From Bacteroidota bacterium (GTDB taxonomy: Bacteria > Bacteroidota > Bacteroidia > B-17B0 > Aurantibacillaceae), in contig JAQZBQ010000006.1 in NCBI GenBank assembly GCA_029237825.1, positions 1 through 64,000 on the forward strand: 64,000 nt of DNA, read 5' to 3'. The notes below the pieces were generated by a model. The model had not been told where the DNA came from, searched no databases, and saw only the letters and a list, made by a program, of their open reading frames with translations. Positions 9,268-18,221 of the stretch are shown piece by piece (the first letter of the stretch is position 1; the number at the start of each line of letters is the position of its first letter). The position numbers were made by a program, and so were the translations under genes.

Positions 9268-11273
9268 GCGATACGAATTCCAATAATAAGGATGTCATCA
9301 ACCTGTTCGAGATTGCCCTGCCATTGAACCAATACCTCGTTAAGTGTGTCTTTCTGGCTATCCATGCTTTTGTGACTGTTTTCCAGAAGCAACGCATTCA
9401 AAGGCTTGTATTTAAATTTTTTTCCTTTAGGTCCGCCAAACTGATCGGCATAACCATCTGTGTATAAATACAACACGTCTCCAGACATTAATTGTTGTTC
9501 GAATGACTGGAATGGTTTCTCATTTTCACCTTTTCCAACAGGCATACGATCTTTTTCCAACTCAAAAATCTTATTATCCCGTATCAAAACCACGGTATTG
9601 TTGGCTGCAGAATATTCTATCCGTTTCTCCTTTTTATGATAGGCAATTAAAACTCCATCCATACCGTCTTTCTGTCCCTCGCCGCTTATGGAATTAGTAA
9701 GCCGGTCACGAACATAGTTAAATATTGCATCCGGGTATTTAATTTTCTTTTCGCGGACAGCTTCATTTAAAAACCCAATGTTTAATAAACTCATAAAAGC
9801 ACCTGGTACTCCGTGCCCAGTACTATCACATACTGCAAGATAGAACACACCCTCCTGTTCAGCAGCCCAGTAAAAATCTCCGCTAACAATATCTTTAGGT
9901 TTAAAATATACCATAAACTCTGACCTTCCCGTCGAATCGGCCAATTCCAAATTTCCTTTTAGCAGATCATCGCTCGCAAGCAATGCATACTGGATTCGTT
10001 TAGCATAATTTATGGAATCTAGTATCTCTTTTTGCTTCCCTTCAATTACATGTTTCTGCCGTTCAATCTCAATCTGCTTTTTTTCCACCTCTTCCTTTTG
10101 TAAGTATATTAAATGATGAGCAATCTTTTTTTGTTTGTATACACGATACATGAAAAAAGCAAACAAAAGGGACAAAACAAAAGCAGAAATGATGAAATAG
10201 GAAATTAATTTTTGCTGCTTAATTGTACGAACAGAAAGTTCGTTTTGTTTTTTTAAAAGTGCGTTCTGCTGTTCCTTCTTTTCCGTTCCATACTTCGTAT
10301 TTAACTCTTCAACCTGCTGACTAGCAACTTCACCCAGGTACAACTTATTAATTGAATCATATCGTAACCGGAGTTGATACGCCATTTTATAATTTCCTTT
10401 TAGAGCATATAAATCCGAAAACTCTTCGAGGGCAATCTTGAGGTTAAAGATATCTGAAGTGCGCTCAGAATAAGAAATGTATTGTTGGTAATATAATTCC
10501 GCTTTTCCATAATTGCCTAGATCTTTATTTACCGCACCTAACAAACCATATATATAATAAATAGCTGTAGAGTCGCTATCCTGGAAATGAAGCGTGAGTG
10601 CAGTATCTGCATATTGCTGAACTTTTGAAAACAACTTTCTATCGTTTGTTTCCTGGGCAAGTGCATAATATGCGTTAGCAAGGTTATCCAAAATGATTAC
10701 CTCGAAATGGCGGATACCATGTTTCCTTGAGACACGCAGACCGATATCAAGAATAGCGATAGTTGAATCTACCTGACCCTGGGTATTAAAATAATCAGCC
10801 AGGTTTACAATAGACCCGAGGTAAGACTTGTAGTTTTTTTCTGATAGCGAAGCTTGTTGCTGAAGTTTAAAATATTTGTAGGCTTCTTCCTTGCGATACA
10901 ATCGTAAATAAATGTATCCGATTTGCCCATAAATTGGAGATACTCCGGCGTTATACGTCGTTTCCAAAATTTTCCTCGCCTTAAGGTAATTCACCAAAGC
11001 GTCATTGAACTTAAAAAGCCGTGAATTGGCTACACCCAGGTTGGTATACGCCCGAACTTTATGCGGAGTAGAATTTACCCTGATTGCAAGCTCTAGTTGC
11101 AGATTAGCATATTTAAAAAGGGAATCAGCACTTTCATCTTCATATTTATGACACAAATTGTTATACTCATTCAATAAAATCGTGTCATGAACGGGCGATT
11201 GCGCGCACAAATTATTCTTGCCCAGAAAAAAAATGACGAATAATAGGGTGATGGTATTTCCTTTTCCTAACAC
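9264..11273 (-). CDS. TPR sensor SpoIIE-type PP2C phosphatase
   Basis: The 669-residue protein has a signal/anchor segment (LLFVIFFLGKNNLCAQ), tetratricopeptide repeats over about residues 40-330, one membrane helix near 350-370, a coiled coil (EEVEKKQIEIERQKHVIEGK) and a SpoIIE phosphatase domain with GDFYWA, VCDSTGHGVPGAFMS, DGMDGVL and DGYADQFGG. The repeats are therefore predicted to be periplasmic and the phosphatase cytoplasmic. The start is GTG: an in-frame TAA lies just upstream and no ATG fits the signal sequence. It lies 41 bases after its paralogue at 11315-13495 and overlaps the next one. Confidence 0.9.
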   Translation of the reverse strand: MLGKGNTITLLFVIFFLGKNNLCAQSPVHDTILLNEYNNLCHKYEDESADSLFKYANLQLELAIRVNSTPHKVRAYTNLGVANSRLFKFNDALVNYLKARKILETTYNAGVSPIYGQIGYIYLRLYRKEEAYKYFKLQQQASLSEKNYKSYLGSIVNLADYFNTQGQVDSTIAILDIGLRVSRKHGIRHFEVIILDNLANAYYALAQETNDRKLFSKVQQYADTALTLHFQDSDSTAIYYIYGLLGAVNKDLGNYGKAELYYQQYISYSERTSDIFNLKIALEEFSDLYALKGNYKMAYQLRLRYDSINKLYLGEVASQQVEELNTKYGTEKKEQQNALLKKQNELSVRTIKQQKLISYFIISAFVLSLLFAFFMYRVYKQKKIAHHLIYLQKEEVEKKQIEIERQKHVIEGKQKEILDSINYAKRIQYALLASDDLLKGNLELADSTGRSEFMVYFKPKDIVSGDFYWAAEQEGVFYLAVCDSTGHGVPGAFMSLLNIGFLNEAVREKKIKYPDAIFNYVRDRLTNSISGEGQKDGMDGVLIAYHKKEKRIEYSAANNTVVLIRDNKIFELEKDRMPVGKGENEKPFQSFEQQLMSGDVLYLYTDGYADQFGGPKGKKFKYKPLNALLLENSHKSMDSQKDTLNEVLVQWQGNLEQVDDILIIGIRIA

Positions 11274-11314
11274 AAATTTCTTTTAATTAAAATTAGAACA
11301 TCGTTCCATCAACT

Positions 11315-13495
11315 TTAAAACTTAATTCCAACAACCAAGATATCATCCACCTGCTCCAAGCTACCTTTCCAGGTATCCAAAGCGTTTCCAAGTAATTTAC
11401 CTTGCGCTGCAAGTGATTCGGTACTATTCTGTAAAAGTAAATCATTTAGCGTTTTGTATTTAAATTTTTTTCCTTTTGGTCCGCCAAACTGGTCGGCATA
11501 GCCATCGGTATATAAATACAACACGTCATCCTTTAAAACATCTACTGTATGGAGCGTAAAACTTTCCATGCGTTCGCCTTTACCCACAGGCATTTTATCT
11601 TTGGGCAACAAAGTAAGTTCTTTATTTCTGATAAGCGCAGGCTCGTTATTGGCAGCGGCATAAGAAATTTTACTTTCTGCTTTATCATAGCACAACAGGA
11701 TAGAATCCATACCATCTTGTTGGCCGTCATTGCCAATGTTTTGAATTAACCGCGCGCGTACGTAATTTAATACTTCGTTTGGCTGGAGGATATTCTTTTC
11801 TTTGATGGCTTCACTTAGGAACCCAATGTTCAGTAAACTCATAAACGCGCCGGGAACGCCGTGACCGGTACTATCACAAACTGCCAGGTAAAATTTATTT
11901 TCATGTTCAGTTGCCCAGTAAAAATCACCACTCACAATATCTTTAGGTTTAAAAAGAACAAAGTGTTCCAGTAAATGTTTTGAAAGAAATGATTCGTGTG
12001 CGAGCAAAGCATACTGAATTTTCCTGGCGTAATTAATCGAATCCAGAATTTCCTTTTGTTTTTCTTCAATGATCTCCTTCTGGTTAACGATTTCGGTATT
12101 GGCATGTTGCAGCGCCTCATTCTTGGCATTAATCAGATCGTTCTTGCTCTGTAAAATATTGGCGTTGTTTCTCTTTTGGATAAATGCTCTAATTAAAATG
12201 ACGCACACTAAAATCACGCAGAGAAGGATTCCAAATATCATAAACCTCTGGGCTTTCTCGCGCTTGAGTTGTTCTTCATTCTTTGTAATTTCAAGGCGGC
12301 TTATCTGTTCGGCTTTTTGAAGTTTATCTATTTCAGCCTGCTTTTTTTCAGCTTCATACATTTCCTTGTATTCCGCAACGGCCTTCTGGGTTTTTTCTCC
12401 CAAAATAGAATCCTTCAATTTCACATATTCCTTGTACATGTCATACGCTTTTCTATAGTCGCCTGTCATGCGATAAAGCATTGCCCTTTTTTGGATAACA
12501 TTTGACAAGTTGAATAAATCACCTTGTGACTCCGTAATTTTTTGTGCTTCATTTAAAACCTCGTTTGCTTTGTCAAACTTTCCTTCATTTGCATATTGCA
12601 CCGTTAAATTAATACAGGCGATAGCCACGCCATTTTCATCATTCGCTGCCCGTTTAAGTTTCAGCGCTTCTTCAAGAACTGCAGTTGCCTTTTTTGGATT
12701 TTTGAAGTAAGAAAGTTCAATCTCCGCCAGGTTAATCAAAACGGTGCCAAGCGCCCGTTTTTCCCCAATGTTCCTGTAAATTTCTTCGGCTTTCCGGAGG
12801 TAGGTTACCTGATTGGCACGATCATTCATGCCGTCGTAAGCCTGAGACATGGAGTTGTATTGATTTGCAACGGCCTTTTGGTTATTTATTTCCGAAAATA
12901 GTTTTACCGCATTTTCAAAATAAGGAATGGACTCTTTATATTTTTCGAGCCTGATAGAAACGTTTCCAAGATTTCCGTATGCGGAAGCCTTCATCCCCGC
13001 CAAACCTAATTTTTCAGCACATTTCAAAGAAAAAGCATATTCGGAAAATGCTTGTTTAAAGTTCCCCAAACGTTCGTAAATCAATCCGAAATTTCCGTGG
13101 CCTTTAGCCTCCATTAATGTGTCTTTCGCACGTATAGCTTTCTTAATCAATGTATCATATACCTGAAGCGCCACATCGTTTTTACCTGTGTAATACAATG
13201 CCAACCCTAATACGTTATAAGCTGTTAAATGAGCGCGCTGTTTCTTCGGATTATGGCGCGTTAAATCAATAAGGTGATACGCTGCTTTTTCGCCAACATT
13301 AAAATCTTCAAATACTACAAAACGTGAAAAGTTTTCGAGTGAATCAATTTTTAACGTATTCGAATTCATCTTCAGGATATCTGAAAGCTGCTTTTCATAA
13401 TCCTTATCCTGCGAGTGCAGCAACAAACCACTACATAAGAACAGGATTAAACTCATACCAAAAATCAGTCTACTCTTACTAGGGAAATTATTCAT
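11315..13495 (-). CDS. TPR sensor SpoIIE-type PP2C phosphatase
   Basis: First gene of a three-gene phosphatase operon. The 726-residue product has a signal peptide (FGMSLILFLCSGLLLHSQ), at least six TPR units over about residues 30-400, a coiled coil, a membrane helix around 430-450, a second coil (NTEIVNQKEIIEEKQKEIL) and a SpoIIE domain with GDFYWA, VCDSTGHGVPGAFMS, DGMDSIL and DGYADQFGG. I chose the ATG at 13495 because it places the signal peptide at the N-terminus; the open frame continues to 13609 but adds a basic, non-signal stretch. The target is unknown. Confidence 0.9.
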   Translation of the reverse strand: MNNFPSKSRLIFGMSLILFLCSGLLLHSQDKDYEKQLSDILKMNSNTLKIDSLENFSRFVVFEDFNVGEKAAYHLIDLTRHNPKKQRAHLTAYNVLGLALYYTGKNDVALQVYDTLIKKAIRAKDTLMEAKGHGNFGLIYERLGNFKQAFSEYAFSLKCAEKLGLAGMKASAYGNLGNVSIRLEKYKESIPYFENAVKLFSEINNQKAVANQYNSMSQAYDGMNDRANQVTYLRKAEEIYRNIGEKRALGTVLINLAEIELSYFKNPKKATAVLEEALKLKRAANDENGVAIACINLTVQYANEGKFDKANEVLNEAQKITESQGDLFNLSNVIQKRAMLYRMTGDYRKAYDMYKEYVKLKDSILGEKTQKAVAEYKEMYEAEKKQAEIDKLQKAEQISRLEITKNEEQLKREKAQRFMIFGILLCVILVCVILIRAFIQKRNNANILQSKNDLINAKNEALQHANTEIVNQKEIIEEKQKEILDSINYARKIQYALLAHESFLSKHLLEHFVLFKPKDIVSGDFYWATEHENKFYLAVCDSTGHGVPGAFMSLLNIGFLSEAIKEKNILQPNEVLNYVRARLIQNIGNDGQQDGMDSILLCYDKAESKISYAAANNEPALIRNKELTLLPKDKMPVGKGERMESFTLHTVDVLKDDVLYLYTDGYADQFGGPKGKKFKYKTLNDLLLQNSTESLAAQGKLLGNALDTWKGSLEQVDDILVVGIKF

Positions 13496-13750
13496 AATCT
13501 TATTTTTTAGAATTTTAACCTGTCCTATTTCAAAAACTTTGTAGAAGAGCACCGATTTCCTATTTTTCATCTGCCATTCCCTTTCCAGAAATAATTTCCG
13601 GTCAGACAATTAACGAATCTATCGATTTGCTCTGAGAGAACGAATGACCACAGGGAAAAAAATCAATAAGCACCGTAATTCGATTCATTAATTTCAAATT
13701 GTAAGTTACTGTCCCAATAGTTGAATCTTCCGCTATAAACCTTTTCCCAA

Positions 13751-15799
13751 TTAGTCCTGGTTTCTCATTTTCACCATCGTTAAAATTGTGGCTATTGCAA
13801 CCGTTTCACCTGTTTCATCATAAACGTCAACAAGCCATTTCACAATACCTTTTGCAATATCATCGGCGTTTTTCTTTTCCTGCTGGATCTTTTCTTTACA
13901 GGTAAATCGCACACCAATTGTGCTTCCCATATAAACCGGTTTGGTGAAGCGGCATTCGTCGATGCCATAATTTAAAAGAACCGGCCCTTTCTTTGCATTT
14001 ACAAATAAACCGGCAGCCTTACTTAAAATGTAATAACCGTGAGCAACCCTCCCGGTAAACATGGTGCCGTCAAGTGCAGTGACGTCGGTATGCGCATAAA
14101 AATGATCGCCACTCACGTTGGCAAAATTCGCCACATCCGCATCGGTGATGGTGTGTTTAGCTGTGATCAATGTTTCACCAATTTCCAAATCTTCAAAGTA
14201 TTGTCTGAAGGGATGAATATCCTTTTCAATTTGCGCGGCACCTTGCTGGTATTGATTCAAGATAGCGGTAATGGTTGAAGGAGAACCCTGGATGGCTGTG
14301 CGTTGCAGATAATGGAACACTCCCCTCTTCCCTCCCATTTCTTCTCCACCACCGGCTCTACCTGGTCCGCCGTGAACCAGCATAGGCATTGGCGATCCGT
14401 GACCTGTGCTTTCTTTGGCACATTCATTATTTAAAACCAAAATCCTTCCGTGCATACAAGCCGCGCCAATCGTATATTTTCTTGCGATGGCATTATCTGC
14501 AGTGATGATGGAACTTACCAGCGAACCCCGTCCCATTTTTGAAAGTTCAATCGCCTCATCTATTGTTTTGTAAGGCATCAATGTACTTACTGGCCCAAAT
14601 GCTTCTACGTTATGGCAATCTGTATTGGTAAATGGTTTATCGTTGAGAAAAATGATCGGTGGCATAAAAGCACCTTTTTTCTTATCTGCACCTTTTACTT
14701 CAAAATTTTCAAAATTTCCGATGATGATTTTTTGGGTTTTAGAAAGTAATTCTACTTTCTCTTTCACTTCAATGAGTTGTGAATGACCAGCTAACGATCC
14801 CATCCGTACTCCTTCTACATTTGGATCACCAATTACATTTTGAGCAAGGCGTTTTCCTAAAGCAATTTGTACATCTTCAATCATATTCTCAGGAACAATG
14901 ATTCTCCGCACGGCAGTACATTTTTGTCCGGCTTTGGTGGTAATCTCCCTTGACACTTCTTTTATGAAAATATCAAATTCAGGCATAGAGGGAGTTACAT
15001 CAGTTCCTAATACACAGCAATTCAGGGAATCAGCCTCCATATTGAAATGAACAGCCTCCTGTAATAAACGCGGATGAGACTTGAGCATCTTCCCTGTTGA
15101 CGCTGATCCGGTAAATGTTACGACATCCTGGCTCTCTACATGGTCGAGTATTCCATTTGCACTTCCACAAATTAATTGCAAAGCTCCTTCGGGCAAAATC
15201 TTGCTGGCAATAATTTCCTGCACAACAGCTTCCGTTAAAAAAGAAGTTAATGCCGCAGGTTTTACAATTGCCGGAACTCCTGCCAACCAGTTAACTGCCA
15301 CCTTTTCAAGCATTCCCCACACAGGAAAATTAAATGCATTGATATGGATAGCGACACCTTCTTTTGGAACACAAATATGATGACCTATGAATGTATTATT
15401 TTTCGACAACCTTGCTACATCCCCGTCATAACAATACGTTTCATCCGGAAACTGTCGGCGCAAAGACGCGTATGTAAACAGGTTGCCAATACCTCCTTCA
15501 ATATCTACCCAGCTATCTGAACGGGTTGCCCCTGTAGCCCAGCTCAATTTATAAAAATCCTCTTTCTTACTTTGAAGATGCAAGGCCAAGGCTTTTAACA
15601 TTAAACCGCGTTGCTGAAAGGTTAACCTTCTTAAACGCGGACCGCCAACGGTGCGTGCATACTCACACATTTTGGCAAAATCGAGCCCTTTACTGCTTGT
15701 TGTGGCAACCACCTCACCGGTAATTGCGTTATATAATTCCTGACCATTATCCGCTCCGGCAACCCATTGGCCTAAGGCGTAATTTTGTAATTTACCCAT
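13751..15799 (-). CDS. paaZ: PaaZ: oxepin-CoA hydrolase / aldehyde dehydrogenase
   Basis: Bifunctional ring-opening enzyme of phenylacetate catabolism. It hydrolyses oxepin-CoA and oxidises the resulting semialdehyde with NADP. The 682 residues match the family length. The aldehyde dehydrogenase domain covers about residues 1-520, with the catalytic Cys294 (GQKCTAVRR) and general base Glu255 (NMEADSLN). A MaoC-like hydratase domain covers about 535-680, with the VSGDHFYAHTD active-site motif. No other paa gene (paaABCDE, K, G, F, J) lies in the window, so it is an orphan here. A consensus-like promoter sits just upstream. Confidence 0.95.
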   Translation of the reverse strand: MGKLQNYALGQWVAGADNGQELYNAITGEVVATTSSKGLDFAKMCEYARTVGGPRLRRLTFQQRGLMLKALALHLQSKKEDFYKLSWATGATRSDSWVDIEGGIGNLFTYASLRRQFPDETYCYDGDVARLSKNNTFIGHHICVPKEGVAIHINAFNFPVWGMLEKVAVNWLAGVPAIVKPAALTSFLTEAVVQEIIASKILPEGALQLICGSANGILDHVESQDVVTFTGSASTGKMLKSHPRLLQEAVHFNMEADSLNCCVLGTDVTPSMPEFDIFIKEVSREITTKAGQKCTAVRRIIVPENMIEDVQIALGKRLAQNVIGDPNVEGVRMGSLAGHSQLIEVKEKVELLSKTQKIIIGNFENFEVKGADKKKGAFMPPIIFLNDKPFTNTDCHNVEAFGPVSTLMPYKTIDEAIELSKMGRGSLVSSIITADNAIARKYTIGAACMHGRILVLNNECAKESTGHGSPMPMLVHGGPGRAGGGEEMGGKRGVFHYLQRTAIQGSPSTITAILNQYQQGAAQIEKDIHPFRQYFEDLEIGETLITAKHTITDADVANFANVSGDHFYAHTDVTALDGTMFTGRVAHGYYILSKAAGLFVNAKKGPVLLNYGIDECRFTKPVYMGSTIGVRFTCKEKIQQEKKNADDIAKGIVKWLVDVYDETGETVAIATILTMVKMRNQD

Positions 15800-15821
15800 A
15801 GTAAAACATTGTTTAAGAACT

Positions 15822-15852
15822 GAAAATTAGCGAATAAAACTTGGAATTCAAA
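15822..15852 (-). promoter_or_regulatory. Candidate paaZ promoter
   Basis: On the minus strand: TTTG (15852-15849), exactly 19 bases, then TAATTTTC (15829-15822), one mismatch from TAnnTTTG. Predicted transcription start is near 15816, giving a leader of about 17 bases to the ATG at 15799. Confidence 0.55.
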
Positions 15853-15925
15853 AGCCTGAAAGAAGTGGGAAGTAAGAAAATATTTCGCCTTTTTTAAATA
15901 AGCTCACCATCAAAACGACCGAATG

Positions 15926-16213
15926 CTATACCAATTTCTTTAAAAAAAAGGTACCAAAAGGAACCAGGGATAGAAAAAATGCAATCACGGAATTTTTGAA
16001 GGATAAGTGTTTTTGGAAAAACATTATGGCCAGAAGAATCATAAAAGCTACAAACAATGCGCCATGTAGCGACCCAATGGGCCTGACGAATTGTGGTGTG
16101 TGGTAAAAGTACTTTAATGGCATGGCAAAAAATATCAGCGCCAGGTAGCTGTATCCTTCGATCTTTCCGATTAATAAAAACCACTTAACGGTATTTACAT
16201 TCCTATTATTCAT
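15926..16213 (-). CDS. DUF3817-type small membrane protein
   Basis: A 95-residue hydrophobic protein with three predicted membrane helices (WFLLIGKIEGYSYLALIFFAMPLKYF; GSLHGALFVAFMILLAIMFF, given here as separate parts; and a C-terminal helix ending FFLKKLV). The GKIEGYSYL... and GxxHG motifs are typical of DUF3817 proteins, whose function is unknown. I chose the ATG at 16213; in-frame upstream codons reach 16267 but add a basic stretch unlike the family. It is divergent from the serine hydrolase at 16294. Confidence 0.75.
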   Translation of the reverse strand: MNNRNVNTVKWFLLIGKIEGYSYLALIFFAMPLKYFYHTPQFVRPIGSLHGALFVAFMILLAIMFFQKHLSFKNSVIAFFLSLVPFGTFFLKKLV

Positions 16214-16293
16214 CTGCATAAATATAAGTTTATATTCCCGAACAGACCTAAACTTTTGTACTTTCAACAGCGTTACGAATCTAAATCGTTAGT

Positions 16294-17604
16294 ATGAAAC
16301 ACGTTATTATCATATTTCTTTTTTCCTTTTTTGGTAGCTTTCCTACAAACGGGCAGTCTTTGTATTTTCCGCCGCTTACAGGGACACAATGGGATTCAAT
16401 TGTTCCATCTGACCTAAATTACTGCCAGGAACGCATTGATTCACTTTATTATTACCTTGAATTAAAAAACACAAAGTCATTCATTTTGCTAAAGGATGGT
16501 AAGCGGGTCCTTGAAAAATATTTTGGGACCTATACTCGCGATTCTGCCTGGTATTGGGCCTCAGCAGGAAAAAGCCTCGCAAGTTTCATCACGGGTATTA
16601 CACAACAGAAAGGATATATTCAACTCAATCATAAAGCGTCCCAGTATCTTGGAACAGGCTGGACAAACACACCGTTGCTGAAAGAGGATTTAATAACCAT
16701 AAAAAACCTCCTGAGCATGACCAGCGGGCTCGACGATTCACCTACCCCGCCCTGTGACAATGAAGACACTGCAAAATCCTGCTTAACTTATTTTGCGGAT
16801 GCGGGTACGCGCTGGGCTTATCATTCTGGTCCTTACCGCAAATTGCATGACATTGTAAGCATTGCGACAGGACAGAGCTACAACTCCATCACTAATAATT
16901 GGATCGAATCAAAAACAGGGATGAGTGGAGTTTGGTTTCAGCAAGTATATTATAGCAAGGCGCGGGATATGGCACGCTTCGGCTTATTGAATTTAAATAA
17001 GGGAATATGGAGCCAGGATACGATTATGAAAGACTCTTCTTATTTTTCAGCAATGACAAATTCGTCTCAAAACTTAAACAAATCCTATGGTTATTTGTGG
17101 TGGCTCAATGGCAAAAGTAGTTTTATGGCGCCCGGAAGCCAGTTGGTTATACCAGGAACGCTAATGAGTAACGCGCCAGGCGATATGTATTGCGCCTTAG
17201 GAAAAAATGACCAAAAAATTTATGTTGTTCCAAGTTCCAAAATGGTTGTAGTGAGGCAAGGCAGTTCGGCAGGAGGTTTCAACTTAGCAGCTTCAGCATT
17301 TGATAACGTATTATGGGATTATATAAATAAGCTAAGCTGTAGTCCGACTTTCATGGAAGATCATGAATTATTAAACCACTCCATGTATCCCAATCCTGTA
17401 ACAGATGTACTAACTATTTCCAACACTAACCAATTACTTCATAAGATATCGGTTTACGATGTGTATGGGAATTTGGTACATACCTACAATTGCGATACTG
17501 CGTTAATAGCAATCGACTTTTCATCATTCAGTAATGGAATTTACCTGTTGGAAATGGAATCTGGGAACCACAGGCGAATCAGAAAAAAGGTAATTAAGTC
17601 CTGA
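16294..17604 (+). CDS. Secreted serine hydrolase (beta-lactamase fold) with T9SS tail
   Basis: The 436-residue protein has a signal peptide (MKHVIIIFLFSFFGSFPTNG), a class C beta-lactamase/esterase-type domain over about residues 45-345, and a Por secretion C-terminal domain (YPNPVTDVLTIS to the end). The nucleophile motif SxxK is SAGK at 90-93. The Tyr motif is Y176-H-S rather than the YxN of true AmpC enzymes, which fits an esterase or peptidase more than an antibiotic hydrolase. It is exported by Sec and then probably by the type IX system to the surface. Its stop codon directly abuts that of the convergent DEAD-like gene. The substrate is unknown. Confidence 0.88.
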   Translation: MKHVIIIFLFSFFGSFPTNGQSLYFPPLTGTQWDSIVPSDLNYCQERIDSLYYYLELKNTKSFILLKDGKRVLEKYFGTYTRDSAWYWASAGKSLASFITGITQQKGYIQLNHKASQYLGTGWTNTPLLKEDLITIKNLLSMTSGLDDSPTPPCDNEDTAKSCLTYFADAGTRWAYHSGPYRKLHDIVSIATGQSYNSITNNWIESKTGMSGVWFQQVYYSKARDMARFGLLNLNKGIWSQDTIMKDSSYFSAMTNSSQNLNKSYGYLWWLNGKSSFMAPGSQLVIPGTLMSNAPGDMYCALGKNDQKIYVVPSSKMVVVRQGSSAGGFNLAASAFDNVLWDYINKLSCSPTFMEDHELLNHSMYPNPVTDVLTISNTNQLLHKISVYDVYGNLVHTYNCDTALIAIDFSSFSNGIYLLEMESGNHRRIRKKVIKS

Positions 17605-18219
17605 TTATTCGTTTACTTCTACTACTGTAGGGTTGATCAAAAACTTATCGGTAATCTTCTCAACTTTAACATTCAACTCTTTAGCGAAGACTAAGTGCTG
17701 GCATTTTGGTAAACTTAAGGATAGCCTTTCGAGGTAACTAAATACGTTCAACTTCGCAATCTCATCTGCGTCGTCGAAAGCCAATATTTTTATTTTTGTG
17801 ATGTTGAAATTTTTACGGATATAAATTTCCATAATTCGTTTGGCAGTACCAATTACTATATCTGTTCCGAAGTAGATGGCCTCCGTTTGCTTATCAATTT
17901 TACCACTATCAACAACGAGTTCGGCCCTCAAATCAGTGCCGGACGCCAGTTTTTTGAATTGATCCATTAACTGTAACGCTTTTTCCTCATCGGGCACAAG
18001 GATCAATGCACGGGGCGCATCTTCAAACGCTGAAACCAGTTTTTGAATGGCAGAAATAAGAACGGTCGAACTCTTTCCCGAGCTATCAGGCCCAATACCA
18101 ATTAAATCAGATCCGCCATTTATTTTTGGAATGCATTTCAACTGCAACGGTTTGGGACTATCGAATCCGTTCGCGGCTAAAGCAGCTGCCAAATTTTTAT
18201 GTAATTTTTCTTTAAACAT
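17605..18219 (-). CDS. One-domain DEAD-box-like protein
   Basis: The 204-residue protein corresponds to only the first RecA-like domain of a DEAD-box helicase. Seen are a Q-motif-like PLQLKCIP, Walker A GPDSSGKS (43-50), an Ia-like LILVPDEEK, an Ib-like GTAKRIMEI and a changed motif II, FDDAD (148-152), in place of DEAD. Motif III and the whole second RecA domain (motifs IV-VI) are missing, and no remnant of them lies downstream, where the convergent gene ends at once. Canonical unwinding is therefore unlikely; an ATP- or RNA-binding switch is possible. It lies two bases after mltG on the same strand. Confidence 0.8.
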   Translation of the reverse strand: MFKEKLHKNLAAALAANGFDSPKPLQLKCIPKINGGSDLIGIGPDSSGKSSTVLISAIQKLVSAFEDAPRALILVPDEEKALQLMDQFKKLASGTDLRAELVVDSGKIDKQTEAIYFGTDIVIGTAKRIMEIYIRKNFNITKIKILAFDDADEIAKLNVFSYLERLSLSLPKCQHLVFAKELNVKVEKITDKFLINPTVVEVNE

Positions 18220-18221
18220 CG

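Noticed and set aside
13496-13750. 255-base gene-free stretch between the phosphatase operon and paaZ
   Set aside because: No RNA-like fold, repeat or clear promoter box was recognised; I report nothing in it.
15894-16184. 96-codon open frame on the minus strand
   Set aside because: It overlaps the DUF3817 gene in another frame; the DUF3817 reading has three clear membrane helices and the family motifs.
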